The position numbers and the translations under genes are program-made. Below the pieces are notes generated by a model. The model ran no database searches and was not told the DNA's origin. It saw only the letters and a program-made list of their open reading frames with translations. A stretch of DNA of 64,000 bases from an uncultured Bacteroidales bacterium (lineage in GTDB: Bacteria; Bacteroidota; Bacteroidia; Bacteroidales; UBA932): the NCBI GenBank assembly GCA_944326245.1, contig CALVDF010000007.1, forward strand, positions 50,828 to 114,827. Direction: 5' to 3'. Shown here piece by piece: positions 8,944 to 17,643 of this stretch (within the stretch, counting starts at the first letter, position 1; the number at the start of each line of letters is the position of its first letter).

Positions 8944-9222
8944 ATGATAGTGAAAATCTGCATAGGAAGCTCCTGTCACCTCAAAGGTTCCTACGACGTG
9001 GTCGAAGGTATGAAGGAGATGATCCGCAAGTACGATGTGGAGGAGCTTATCGAGCTTCAGGCCAGTTTCTGTTTCGGACAGTGCGCCGACGGGGTCGTCA
9101 TGAGGGCGGAGGAGGCCCTCGACGGCTCAGCGGACGTGTTCGTCCGGGGTGTGAATAAGGACAATATCGAAGAGAAATTCCTCACGGAAGTGTATCCCAG
9201 ACTCGGCCTGCCCCAGCCGTAA
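8944..9222 (+). CDS. Thioredoxin-like [2Fe-2S] ferredoxin (NuoE/HndA type)
   Basis: A 92-residue protein equivalent to the C-terminal thioredoxin-like [2Fe-2S] domain of NuoE and HndA. The four cluster cysteines follow the family pattern CX4C then CX3C: Cys6, Cys11, Cys43 and Cys47. It would carry electrons in the cytoplasm. It lies 31 bp before the hydrogenase-like gene, so its likely redox partner is that protein. The helical N-terminal domain normally found in NuoE is absent, making this a minimal stand-alone form. Confidence 0.85.
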   Translation: MIVKICIGSSCHLKGSYDVVEGMKEMIRKYDVEELIELQASFCFGQCADGVVMRAEEALDGSADVFVRGVNKDNIEEKFLTEVYPRLGLPQP

Positions 9223-9253
9223 TACAGGGTAATGAAACAGACAATCCAGACTT

Positions 9254-11014
9254 ATGAAAGAATATCTCGAGTTTAAGAAAGCCCGGTGCAAGGACTGTTA
9301 CAAATGTCTCAGGGAGTGCCCGGTAAAGGCCATTGAGGTCAAGAACCATCAGGCCCAGATCATCAAGGAAAGGTGTATCCTCTGCGGACGCTGCACTGTG
9401 GTCTGTCCTCAGAACGCGAAGATTGTCCACAGTGAGAAAGACGAGGTGGATGCCCTCCTGCTTTCCGGGGACAATGTGGTGGCGAGCATTGCGCCTTCGT
9501 TCATATCGTCCTTCCGTCTTCAGAGCTTCGCCCAGATGGAGGCCGTGCTGCTCAAGCTCGGCTTTGCCTTCGCCGAGGAGACTGCCGTAGGAGCCAATGC
9601 TGTGACCAAGGAATACGCAAAGTGTATTGCCACAGGGCAGTATAAGAATTTTATCACTTCTGCCTGTCCTGCTCTCTGCCGTCTCATCCAGGAGTACCAT
9701 CCGGATGCCCTGAAGTACCTTGCGCCGGTGGATTCGCCGATGGTAGCCCATGCCAAGATCCTGAGGCAGCGTTTCCCCGGATGCAAGGTAGTATTCATAG
9801 GTCCGTGCATCGCCAAGAAGAGGGAAGCCCGCGAGAGTGGTCTTATCGCCGGAGTACTGACATTCGAGGATCTGCGGCGACTGATGGTGGAGAGGGGACT
9901 GACATTCCCTCTTCCCGACGCCGTCGCCCTCGAAGGGGAGAAGTACGGCTGCTCCGGGATTACGGGGGAGGCTCCGGCCAACAGGAGCAAGTCCTATCCT
10001 GTCCGCCGCGGTATCATACATTCGTTCGAGGCCCGTCCGGAAGGCTATGACTATGTGGCGGTGGACGGCCCCCTCAACTGTGTCAATACCCTGGAACACA
10101 TCGACAAGGTTAGTGGAGTGTTCTTCGAGATGAACATGTGCGAGAACGCGTGCGTCAGCGGTCCGTGCAGTCTTATCGGTGAGGGTGAGGGAGTGCGTGC
10201 GACCGTGGAAGTCAAACGGTACGTGCGTCACGAATGCGAGGCTCTGCCTGCGGAGAAAGAGGGTGACAGGGAATATACGGTGGACATTTCCGCGGCTTAT
10301 CCCAAGATCGGGAACGGAAGCCTGATACCGACCCCTGAGCAGATCGAGGAAATACTTCACCGCACGGGCAAGTTCAGGCCGGAGGATGAACTGAACTGCG
10401 GCTCATGCGGATACCCTACCTGCCGCGAGAAAGCCTGGGCTGTCTTCAACGGCTATGCGGACATCGACATCTGTCTGCCTTACATGCGAGAGAGGGCCGA
10501 GTCCATGTCCTACGAGATCATACACAACAGTCCTGAAGGCATAGTGGTGCTGGACAGTGACATGAATGTGGTGGATATCAACGCCAAGGCCCGTGAGCTG
10601 CTTGGCATCACCACCGTCAATGTCAAGGGCCTGCCTGCTGTGGACTTCTTCAATCCCACCGAATTCCTCATAGCCCAGAACTCCGGGAAACAGTATGTGC
10701 GCAAGAAGATGTACGTGTCTGAGACTAAGAAGCACATAGACCTGTCCATCAGTATTCTAAAGAGCAACCATGCTCTCTTCGGCATCCTCAAGGATATAAC
10801 CGATGAGGTACAGTACAGTGAGAAACTGGGGAAAATGCGTATGGAAACCCTGTCCACTACCGACGACGTCATCAAGAAGCAGATGCGCGTTGCCCAGGAG
10901 ATAGCCTCCCTGCTGGGTGAGACTACGGCAGAGACCAAGGTGGCCCTGCTCAAGCTCAAGAAGACCCTCATGCAGGAGGAAGAGGAGAGGGAAAAATCGG
11001 AGGTAAAGGAATAA
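9254..11014 (+). CDS. Sensory [FeFe]-hydrogenase with PAS domain (HydS-like)
   Basis: A 586-residue cytoplasmic protein. Two N-terminal 4Fe-4S sites are at Cys12/15/18/22 and Cys41/44/47/51. The H-cluster domain has divergent signatures: L1 TSACPALC (135-142, usual TSCCPxW), L2 GPCIAKK (183-189) and L3 EMNMCENAC (292-300, with Cys296 and Cys300). A further 4Fe-4S domain begins at Cys382 (CGSCGYPTC), a PAS domain spans about 415-520, and the tail is a charged coiled coil. The proton-relay Cys of catalytic enzymes is Ala137. This architecture is that of group C sensory hydrogenases rather than H2-metabolising enzymes. The PP2C gene that follows fits the phosphatase-linked subtype. No hydABC catalytic genes are in the window. 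Confidence 0.85.
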   Translation: MKEYLEFKKARCKDCYKCLRECPVKAIEVKNHQAQIIKERCILCGRCTVVCPQNAKIVHSEKDEVDALLLSGDNVVASIAPSFISSFRLQSFAQMEAVLLKLGFAFAEETAVGANAVTKEYAKCIATGQYKNFITSACPALCRLIQEYHPDALKYLAPVDSPMVAHAKILRQRFPGCKVVFIGPCIAKKREARESGLIAGVLTFEDLRRLMVERGLTFPLPDAVALEGEKYGCSGITGEAPANRSKSYPVRRGIIHSFEARPEGYDYVAVDGPLNCVNTLEHIDKVSGVFFEMNMCENACVSGPCSLIGEGEGVRATVEVKRYVRHECEALPAEKEGDREYTVDISAAYPKIGNGSLIPTPEQIEEILHRTGKFRPEDELNCGSCGYPTCREKAWAVFNGYADIDICLPYMRERAESMSYEIIHNSPEGIVVLDSDMNVVDINAKARELLGITTVNVKGLPAVDFFNPTEFLIAQNSGKQYVRKKMYVSETKKHIDLSISILKSNHALFGILKDITDEVQYSEKLGKMRMETLSTTDDVIKKQMRVAQEIASLLGETTAETKVALLKLKKTLMQEEEEREKSEVKE

Positions 11015-11032
11015 TATCGAGCAGGACGTCAT

Positions 11033-12196
11033 ATGAAGGAGCTGTTTATAGAATATGGCTATGTGTCTCTCAACAAGTTCGGGGAGGAGCTTTGCGGAGA
11101 CAATGTCGAATGGGTTACCGTCGACGGATATACCACACTCGTGCTTGCAGACGGACTGGGCAGCGGGGTGAAGGCCAACATACTTTCGACCCTCTCGTCC
11201 AAGATCCTGTGTACTATGGTGTCCAACAATATCCCTATCGAGGACTGCATAGAGACCATGATACAGACACTGCCGGTGTGCAAGGTCCGGGGCGTGGCCT
11301 ACTCCACATTCTCGGTAATCCATGTGGATTCCTCCGGACACGGGTATCTGTTCGAGTTCGACAACCCGCAGGCCATCTACTATCATGAGGGGCACTGTAT
11401 GGACTTCGACCGCAAGCCTCTGGAGGTGCTGGGCAAGAAGGTCTACTACTCGGGGCTTTCGCTCAGCGACGGGGACGTGGTGCTGGTGATGTCGGACGGG
11501 ACCATACATGCCGGTATCGGGCGTGTGCTCAATTTCGGCTGGGACCGCAAGGATATCATGGAGCATCTGGACCGCAACATCCAGCCGGAGATGTCCGCCC
11601 GCTGTGTGGCCTGGCTGCTGGCAGCCGCCTGCAACGACCTGTATATGGACAAGCCGGGAGACGATACCACTGTGGCTGCCCTCAGGATGCGCGAAGCCCT
11701 GCATGTCAATCTGATGGTAGGTCCGCCGGTGAACAAGGAAAACGACGACTACTATGTGGGCAAATTCATGGAGGGCAACAGCAAGAAGGTGGTCTGCGGA
11801 GGCACCAGCTCGCAGATTGTGGCCCGCTATCTGGGCAAGAAGGTCACGACAAGTCTGGATTTCCCGGACAAGGATATACCTCCCATCGGGCATATCGACG
11901 GCATAGACCTGACTACCGAAGGGGTGATAACCCTGAGGCGTCTTCTCGAGCTTACGGAAAAGTATGTCTCTCCCAACGATTTGGATCCCAAGATGTTCAC
12001 CAAGCAGGACGGGGCGTCGCTGCTGGCCGAGATGCTGCTGGAGAAGGCGACGCACATCACGTTTTTCGTAGGACAGGGAGTCAACAAGGCCCACGAGGGA
12101 CTGCCCATAGACACCACTTTGAAGCTAAAGCTGATAGAGCGTCTCGCCTCCAGCCTCAAGTCCATCGGCAAGGTCGTGGAGATTCACTACGCCTGA
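11033..12196 (+). CDS. SpoIIE-type PP2C serine/threonine phosphatase
   Basis: A 387-residue protein. The N-terminal 220 residues are a PP2C/SpoIIE fold with metal-binding motifs LADGLGSGVKAN (about residues 37-48), LVMSDGTIHAGIG and a late GDDTTVAALRM. The C-terminal 150 residues form a separate, Lys- and Gly-rich domain that I do not recognise, beginning near NDDYYVGKFMEG. It would dephosphorylate Ser/Thr on a partner such as an anti-sigma factor antagonist, but none is encoded nearby. It lies 18 bp after the hydrogenase sensor, so PAS-domain signalling to this phosphatase is the simplest model. Confidence 0.85.
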   Translation: MKELFIEYGYVSLNKFGEELCGDNVEWVTVDGYTTLVLADGLGSGVKANILSTLSSKILCTMVSNNIPIEDCIETMIQTLPVCKVRGVAYSTFSVIHVDSSGHGYLFEFDNPQAIYYHEGHCMDFDRKPLEVLGKKVYYSGLSLSDGDVVLVMSDGTIHAGIGRVLNFGWDRKDIMEHLDRNIQPEMSARCVAWLLAAACNDLYMDKPGDDTTVAALRMREALHVNLMVGPPVNKENDDYYVGKFMEGNSKKVVCGGTSSQIVARYLGKKVTTSLDFPDKDIPPIGHIDGIDLTTEGVITLRRLLELTEKYVSPNDLDPKMFTKQDGASLLAEMLLEKATHITFFVGQGVNKAHEGLPIDTTLKLKLIERLASSLKSIGKVVEIHYA

Positions 12197-12290
12197 CGGT
12201 ATGGGGCTGTCTGTTCTGACATTTTGCCTCAAATAAGGCCATCCCTGGCGTTTTACGGCCCAGGAGCCTCGTAACCGTACTTCATAAAAA

Positions 12291-12326
12291 GCACCCCAAA
12301 AGTTTTATGTCCAACTTTTGGGGTGC
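12291..12326 (-). terminator. Rho-independent terminator for the lipoprotein operon
   Basis: A perfect 14-bp inverted repeat (12291-12304 and 12313-12326) has an 8-nt loop and is followed on the minus strand by TTTTT. It lies downstream of the minus-strand gene ending at 12372. It may also stop transcription from the PP2C gene, but no T-run follows in that direction. Confidence 0.8.
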
Positions 12327-12371
12327 AGTTCAAAAGAGGCACAGCCTCCTGTTCTTATTTTCGGCGGGATA

Positions 12372-13634
12372 CTATCTGGCTACTGACGTAAAGATCGAGA
12401 CAACTGCTTTGTCTGACTTGTTCAGGACCTTGAGAGTATTTGCCGATGTTGTTTCTGTCTTGGTGAATGTGAATGTGCCTGCGGGGATGTACACAGGGAA
12501 ATCCTGATAGTAGATACTGGTACTGTTTCCTTCAACAGAGAATATATCTGCTGCGAGGGTTGTGAATGTTCTGCCATCTTGCAGCGAACCGCTGTTGGGA
12601 ATACTTTCCATGGTATCAGGATCTATAAGGAAAGCATAGTCGGTTCCTGTGATGAAGAGGATTGAACCATTGGAGTCCTCGCATAAAGGGAGGCATATCA
12701 TATCATTTCCGTCAGCATCCTGGGTTATGGCCATTGTTCCGGTTACAATACTCAGATATGACTTGCCCGACTCGTCTGTGTGGATGGTGCCCCAGAGAGG
12801 ATAGTTGCCAAGTTGTGACATACCGTATATCCATACGTAGTCCGCGCTTGTGGACGGTTCTATGGTTACTGTGAATTCTCCTTCGATATCCTCCTTGTTC
12901 ATGCTGATGGAGCCGTTGTAGTCCATTACGATGCGCTGTGAGCATGTTACAGCGTATGTTCCAATCCATTGCTGAAGCTGCTCATTAGGCTCTACCGGCT
13001 GGGCTTCAATGCTGAAAGAGTATTCTCCTGAATCTGAAGAAAGGTATTCGGTGGAACCTTCTTCCGGATCGGCTATCACATTGAATGTGTGGTCTCCGAC
13101 TTCAAGATCGGCGATCTGTAAAATGACAGATGTCTCTTCAGTAGTTGTCCAGGATCCGTCATCAAGACAGTATCTGTATGATGCGGCGTTGTCTATTGCC
13201 TCCCAGAACAGGGTAAGGGTGCCTGCATTGTTGTCGGATGTTGCATTTATGGAGGGGGTATCCAGTTTTACTGCCTGTCCTTCGATGGTGAATGTTGCCG
13301 TACCTGCTTCTGATGCTGTAAATTCATTTGAGTTCAGGGCAGGCATGGCAGTTACAGATACAGTGTGCTCTCCTGCCTCAAGATCAGATGCAGATACTGT
13401 AACTGTAGTCTGGTCAGTGCTTCTGGCCGAGCCTCCATCCAGACTCCAGCTGTAGGAAACAGCATTGTCAATTGCATTCCAGGAAATGGTGACATTCCTG
13501 TTCTCAACTGAAGCTGTAACTGTAGGTGTGGTCAGGGCGACAGGATCTGTTGTCGGTTCTATATCCTTGTCACATGAACCCACAACGGCGATTACCATCA
13601 TTGCGCAGATGGTACGCAAAGGGAAAAATTTCAT
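12372..13634 (-). CDS. Exported lipoprotein with two FN3/Ig-like repeats
   Basis: A 420-residue protein of unknown function. The N-terminal lipoprotein signal ends at VIAVVGSC, giving an acylated Cys near residue 21. Residues 34-120 and 124-210 are two related beta-sandwich modules, each with a TISWNAIDNAVSYSWSLDG or LTLFWEAIDNAASYRYCLDD core. The C-terminal 200 residues form a separate Asp/Ser-rich domain with a YAVTCSQRIVMDYNG segment, possibly ligand-binding. It is the last gene of a three-lipoprotein operon (19-bp gap before it) and is followed by a strong terminator. Likely outer-membrane or surface anchored. Confidence 0.7.
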   Translation of the reverse strand: MKFFPLRTICAMMVIAVVGSCDKDIEPTTDPVALTTPTVTASVENRNVTISWNAIDNAVSYSWSLDGGSARSTDQTTVTVSASDLEAGEHTVSVTAMPALNSNEFTASEAGTATFTIEGQAVKLDTPSINATSDNNAGTLTLFWEAIDNAASYRYCLDDGSWTTTEETSVILQIADLEVGDHTFNVIADPEEGSTEYLSSDSGEYSFSIEAQPVEPNEQLQQWIGTYAVTCSQRIVMDYNGSISMNKEDIEGEFTVTIEPSTSADYVWIYGMSQLGNYPLWGTIHTDESGKSYLSIVTGTMAITQDADGNDMICLPLCEDSNGSILFITGTDYAFLIDPDTMESIPNSGSLQDGRTFTTLAADIFSVEGNSTSIYYQDFPVYIPAGTFTFTKTETTSANTLKVLNKSDKAVVSIFTSVAR

Positions 13635-13653
13635 TTTATGAATGTTTTAACAA

Positions 13654-15072
13654 TTATTGAATATTTTCGTATGCGTAATTAATGAATGAGCCTAAAGGAA
13701 GGTTGACGGCATTGTCAACAACGTATCCGTAATTTTCATATACAACATTTTTTACGCCGTCGCTTCCTCCGTCATAGGTTCCGCGGTAGGATGTAAATAC
13801 CACAACGTGAAGATTGTCCTGATTCTCAACGGAAGAAGGTATGCGCATGCTGAGTCTGGTCTCATAGTTACCGTTCGCCTCAAGCTCTATATGGTCTCCG
13901 AATGCATTTGATGTCAGCTCAGTACGGACAATATCGTTGTGAACGTAGTCCTCGCCTCCATTTGTCTGCGGATATACCATACCGTCTTCCAGCAGGAATG
14001 CATTGAGGTAGTATGAGCCGGCTTTTTTGGAAGCAATGCTGATATCGACAACAATTTCTCCGTCACTGACCCTGGCCAGACCTCCGATAACGGTATTGGA
14101 CGGCTGCTCCACTGTCGCTTCCTCTGCAAGACCCAGGAACATTTCCCGCATGATGGAAGGATTTGAGAAACTTCCTATCTGGGCGTAGCTGTTGACGATT
14201 CCTGTAGGATATGAATCTACCATATACATCGCCAAAAATGTTGAAACATTGGGATATACCAGTGCTTTATTTGATGAAAGTATATGCATGTTCATTGCGA
14301 CAATGTGGTCCGGAAACTCTTCGCTGGCCTCTTCCAGTGCCTGGCTCATGAAAGGGCAGAATTGACACCATGTGGCAGTGAATTTGATTGCCAGAGATCT
14401 TCTGATGAACACCTTGGTGTAGTCGGCAGTCAGTCTTCCGACCTGCTCTACCGTTACAGAGGCTGTTGTGACTCCGTCTTCGCCGGTGAGGTCGATAGTC
14501 CCTTCGCGAAGTTCTCCCGTATTTTCGCTGACAGTGATATTCAGTCTGGATGTCATGTATTTGGAGTATGTCATGTTGTCCTCAAGAAGTGTGGAATCAT
14601 ACTCTATGCTGTTGACTGTAATCCAGTCCACGGCTGGAACGGCACTGTATTTTACATTGCCTTCCAAAGTCAGTGTGGTAGTCTGTTCCGAAGAAGACAC
14701 ACTGGCTTTCTCTGTCGTGATGTTGAATCCGGGGGTCACGTCCTGGATGACATAATATACGGTAGTGTTTCCGTTGCATGTTATCTCGAAACTTCCGGTT
14801 CTCTCTTTCAAGTCTGAATTCGTTTCGATAACAGAGACGTGGAGGGTGGAGGTTCCTGCCGAGCCGGACATTGGGGTTACGACAAACCACGGGGACTGTC
14901 CTGAAAGTTGCCAGTCTGCTTCAAAGTCCAGTGAAACATCGACACTCTCGCCGGAACTGTTGGGAACGAAAATGGAATTTCCGATGATTTGCGGGGTATT
15001 GTCCCCACCTGTGGTGCAGGAGATGGCGAGAGCCATGCCGAGAATAATGAATAGGGTTTTTGGGGAATTCAT
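13654..15072 (-). CDS. BACON domain lipoprotein with Omp28/thioredoxin-like domain
   Basis: A 472-residue lipoprotein (lipobox ALAISC). Two BACON beta-sandwich domains occupy about residues 25-115 and 120-215, with typical WQLSGQSPWFVVTPMSG and EVSE-type strand patterns. From about residue 225 an Omp28-related thioredoxin-like domain follows, carrying TATWCQFCPFM, a CxxC active site. A fold of this type could act in periplasmic or surface thiol-disulfide exchange, while BACON domains are thought to bind glycans or mucin. Middle gene of the three-gene operon. Confidence 0.8.
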   Translation of the reverse strand: MNSPKTLFIILGMALAISCTTGGDNTPQIIGNSIFVPNSSGESVDVSLDFEADWQLSGQSPWFVVTPMSGSAGTSTLHVSVIETNSDLKERTGSFEITCNGNTTVYYVIQDVTPGFNITTEKASVSSSEQTTTLTLEGNVKYSAVPAVDWITVNSIEYDSTLLEDNMTYSKYMTSRLNITVSENTGELREGTIDLTGEDGVTTASVTVEQVGRLTADYTKVFIRRSLAIKFTATWCQFCPFMSQALEEASEEFPDHIVAMNMHILSSNKALVYPNVSTFLAMYMVDSYPTGIVNSYAQIGSFSNPSIMREMFLGLAEEATVEQPSNTVIGGLARVSDGEIVVDISIASKKAGSYYLNAFLLEDGMVYPQTNGGEDYVHNDIVRTELTSNAFGDHIELEANGNYETRLSMRIPSSVENQDNLHVVVFTSYRGTYDGGSDGVKNVVYENYGYVVDNAVNLPLGSFINYAYENIQ

Positions 15073-15088
15073 AATAGGTGATGTTTAT

Positions 15089-15919
15089 TTATCCTCTGAT
15101 ATATGGATAGTCGTGGATGCTTCCTGAGAAAAACAGCCCGTAAGTCAGTCCGTCACTGCATGTGACTTCTGCTTCAATCTGAATCTCATTGTTGCCAAGA
15201 TCGGTGATGGTTACAGTACCGCCAGTGATGTCGTATCTTGTGGAGTAGTCATAGCCGTCTGTACCAATGCCGTAGAATGAGTTTGCGCTGAATGTACCGG
15301 GATCGCCGCTGTTTGTCTCATCGAAGACATATGTGCCGGCAGGAAGTGTGAGAAGCCGTCTGTAGGTGCTTCCATTGTACTCGTACTCCTCGATTACAGG
15401 ATCTTCCGAAGAGTATAAGTCCAGATTGAGTCCTTCTGAGCCTTCTGTCCACAGTCCGAGCGTCGATACCCATGTATAATAGGAACGGTCAGATTCATAA
15501 TACTCGCCTGTGCAGTCTTTCGCATCTATGAATACATCAGCGTTTATTCCTGCCTGGCTTATGATGGCTGTGTCGAGAAGAAAGCCCTCATTGTAGTCGT
15601 ACCGTATGACAATAGTATCGGCCCTTTCGCGGGTGGCATTTGCCTCAACGTTGAAAGAAAGCGTGCTGGTTTCAGGATTGTCACCAAGATATGAAATCCA
15701 GTGGCCTTCAGGAATGTTGATGTAAAATGCGCCGCTTTCCGGACGGTCTTGGAATTGGTAGCTCAGAGTAACATCACCTCCTTCCATAGGAACATTGAGA
15801 TAATCAGTATTCAATTGGAATACGGGATCGATGCTATTTTGTTCGCCATTTTGGTTGCATGCAGACGCAAGTGTCAGGGCAGCGGCTGCTGATAGTAAAA
15901 TAAGTTTGCTCTTCATCAT
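15089..15919 (-). CDS. BACON domain lipoprotein
   Basis: A 276-residue lipoprotein (signal ending ASAC, acylated Cys near 21). Residues 30-125 form a BACON domain with FQLNTDYLNVPMEGGDVTL at the start and a closing IISQAGI strand. The C-terminal part is a beta-rich domain with several aromatic YY/Y-G motifs and no assigned family. It is first in the operon with the Omp28-type and FN3 lipoproteins, 16 bp before the next gene. The 157-bp A+T-rich region upstream (15920-16076) must hold the operon promoter; the best candidate is an imperfect minus-strand TATCTTTA at 15955-15962. Confidence 0.75.
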   Translation of the reverse strand: MMKSKLILLSAAAALTLASACNQNGEQNSIDPVFQLNTDYLNVPMEGGDVTLSYQFQDRPESGAFYINIPEGHWISYLGDNPETSTLSFNVEANATRERADTIVIRYDYNEGFLLDTAIISQAGINADVFIDAKDCTGEYYESDRSYYTWVSTLGLWTEGSEGLNLDLYSSEDPVIEEYEYNGSTYRRLLTLPAGTYVFDETNSGDPGTFSANSFYGIGTDGYDYSTRYDITGGTVTITDLGNNEIQIEAEVTCSDGLTYGLFFSGSIHDYPYIRG

Positions 15920-16076
15920 AAAAATATGAACATTAAAAATTAAAAATGAAAACGTAAAGATATTAAAAAAATCATTCGGTTCGGATATTTTGAGGGTAAA
16001 TATGAGGCAAAAAATGCCTGTGTTTTTCTCCCATGTGAGGAGTTGGCTTTGGTAATATATTGTGTGACAAGTTTTT

Positions 16077-16904
16077 TTAATCTGTCTGAAAATACAGTGA
16101 AAGCCTTTTGGCCTGTTCGTCTGTCAGTATGTTGTTTTCAAGTATCGAACGGAATGAGAATTCCGCCCGAGGCAGGGTTCGGCGGAGCCGGTCGATGCCT
16201 TTGGCAGCGTAGGGGCCGATGTAGGGATGGGCTGCCATGGAGTCGATCGGCATGGTGTAGAGGTCCAGGGGGTGCTGCGAGGCCGGGTCGATGTAGATGC
16301 GGTCGGTCAGGCGATTGAGGCGGGCAGTGTCGAAGCCCCGGATGTCCAGCAGCTGGGAGATGTCGGCGTAGAAGCCGAGCCGGTCACGGTAGGCGAGGAT
16401 CTGGCGGGCGTAATAGGGACCTATGCCGGGGAGGGCGTCCAGGGCTGCGCTGTCGGCGGAGTTCAGTTCTACGCGGTCCCATTTCCAGCCGTCGTGGGAA
16501 TATGTGCGGGTGGGGCTGCCGGTGAACCGGCTGCTTCGGGTGCTGTCGGGACCTTCAGATATCCTGTCTGGCCTGTCAGCGGATGTGGCGGGGGATGATG
16601 ATGAGGCCTGACTGACGGAACGGGGCGGATGAGCCTGAGCCGAAGGCCCTTTCCGGTCCGGGACATTCTCCTGAACATTGTCCAGGTCATGCGGGGCATC
16701 CTGCTCTTCATCCTGCACCGCCTCCTGCATTGTCCTGTGCTCAGAGTCGTCGGCCCGTCGGCTGTCTATCAGGTATTTTACGAAAAATGCTGCCTGTCCG
16801 GCCAGAATCAGGCATACCAGTACGACCACACCCTGCGAGAAGAGCCGTTGTCCCTTACTCTTCTTCCTGCTGTTCTCTTCTTCCCACATAGTCCTTCCCT
16901 TCAA
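16077..16904 (-). CDS. Membrane-anchored helix-hairpin-helix (ComEA-like) protein
   Basis: A 275-residue protein with one N-terminal transmembrane helix (about residues 24-46), then a 75-residue low-complexity linker rich in Ser, Pro and Asp. After that come ComEA-type helix-hairpin-helix repeats: VELNSADSAALDALPGIGPY near residue 146, and further copies ending near LSLYF. HHH repeats bind DNA non-specifically, and in ComEA they serve DNA uptake. No other competence genes are nearby, so the role is open. The start overlaps the end of rsmI by 50 bp (or 35 bp if the second Met is used), implying co-expression. Confidence 0.75.
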   Translation of the reverse strand: MKGRTMWEEENSRKKSKGQRLFSQGVVVLVCLILAGQAAFFVKYLIDSRRADDSEHRTMQEAVQDEEQDAPHDLDNVQENVPDRKGPSAQAHPPRSVSQASSSSPATSADRPDRISEGPDSTRSSRFTGSPTRTYSHDGWKWDRVELNSADSAALDALPGIGPYYARQILAYRDRLGFYADISQLLDIRGFDTARLNRLTDRIYIDPASQHPLDLYTMPIDSMAAHPYIGPYAAKGIDRLRRTLPRAEFSFRSILENNILTDEQAKRLSLYFQTD

Positions 16905-17562
16905 CGATGAATACTATTTCCCCTTTCGGCGGGTTCTCCGTGTACCACGATGCCAGCTCCGCGAGTGTGCCCCGCCTGGTCTCCTCGTGTATCTTGCTTA
17001 TCTCCCTCGATACGGATGCCTTGCGGTCCGCACCGAAGAATCCGCACATCTGCGTGAGGGTCTTTGCCAGCCTGTAGGGGGACTCATAGAATACCATGGT
17101 GCGCCCCTCGGATGCAAGCTGGGTGAGCCTGGTCTGCCTTCCTTTCTTTACCGGCAGGAATCCCTCGAAGACGAATCTGTCCAGCGGCAGTCCCGAGTCC
17201 ACCAGGGCGGGTACGAAGGCTGTGGCTCCGGGCAGGGTGATCACTTCTATCCCGGCCTCCGCACATTCCCTGACGAGCATGAATCCCGGGTCGGATATCC
17301 CCGGGGTGCCCGCGTCAGAGACCAGGGCTATGTCCTTGCCCGAGAGCAGCTTCTCGCAGACGGGACGTACCCGTGCGTGCTCGTTGAACTTGTGGTGGGC
17401 CTCGGTGGGTTTCGATATGCCGTAGTGCTTGAGCAGCACAGATGTGGTGCGGGTGTCCTCGGCCAGGATCAGGTCGACCCCGCGCAGGATCTCCACGGCC
17501 CTGAATGTCATGTCCTCCAGATTGCCCACGGGGGTGGGTACGATGTAAAGCTTGCCGGCCAT
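16855..17562 (-). CDS. rsmI: 16S rRNA (cytidine-1402-2'-O)-methyltransferase RsmI
   Basis: A 235-residue SAM-dependent methyltransferase of the tetrapyrrole-methylase fold. The start MAGKLYIVPTPVGNLEDMT, the segment ILAEDTRTTSVLLKHYGI, the SDAGTPGISDPG loop and MVFYESPYRLAKTL are all RsmI signatures. It methylates the ribose of C1402 in the decoding centre. I chose the ATG at 17562; the in-frame ATG 57 bases earlier adds residues not seen in the family. It diverges from tdk and leads into the HHH gene. Confidence 0.93.
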   Translation of the reverse strand: MAGKLYIVPTPVGNLEDMTFRAVEILRGVDLILAEDTRTTSVLLKHYGISKPTEAHHKFNEHARVRPVCEKLLSGKDIALVSDAGTPGISDPGFMLVRECAEAGIEVITLPGATAFVPALVDSGLPLDRFVFEGFLPVKKGRQTRLTQLASEGRTMVFYESPYRLAKTLTQMCGFFGADRKASVSREISKIHEETRRGTLAELASWYTENPPKGEIVFIVEGKDYVGRREQQEEE

Positions 17563-17585
17563 AGTGGTAAAAAGCGATAAAATGT

Positions 17586-17593
17586 TAAATTTG
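17586..17593 (+). promoter_or_regulatory. -7 promoter element for tdk
   Basis: TAAATTTG is an exact TAnnTTTG match, 50 bp before the tdk ATG. Transcription would start near 17600, which argues against the in-frame ATG at 17602. Confidence 0.55.
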
Positions 17594-17643
17594 CAGTCCG
17601 GATGCCGGGACGTGGACATCCGCCAAAAGACAAAAGTAAGAAA

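Noticed and set aside
9254..11014. Catalytic H2-producing hydrogenase
   Set aside because: The L1 motif lacks the proton-relay Cys and Trp, and the PAS domain plus PP2C neighbour indicate a sensor.
9182..12094. Long minus-strand open frames opposite the hydrogenase and phosphatase genes
   Set aside because: Both plus-strand genes carry full cofactor or metal motifs; the antisense frames are composition artefacts.
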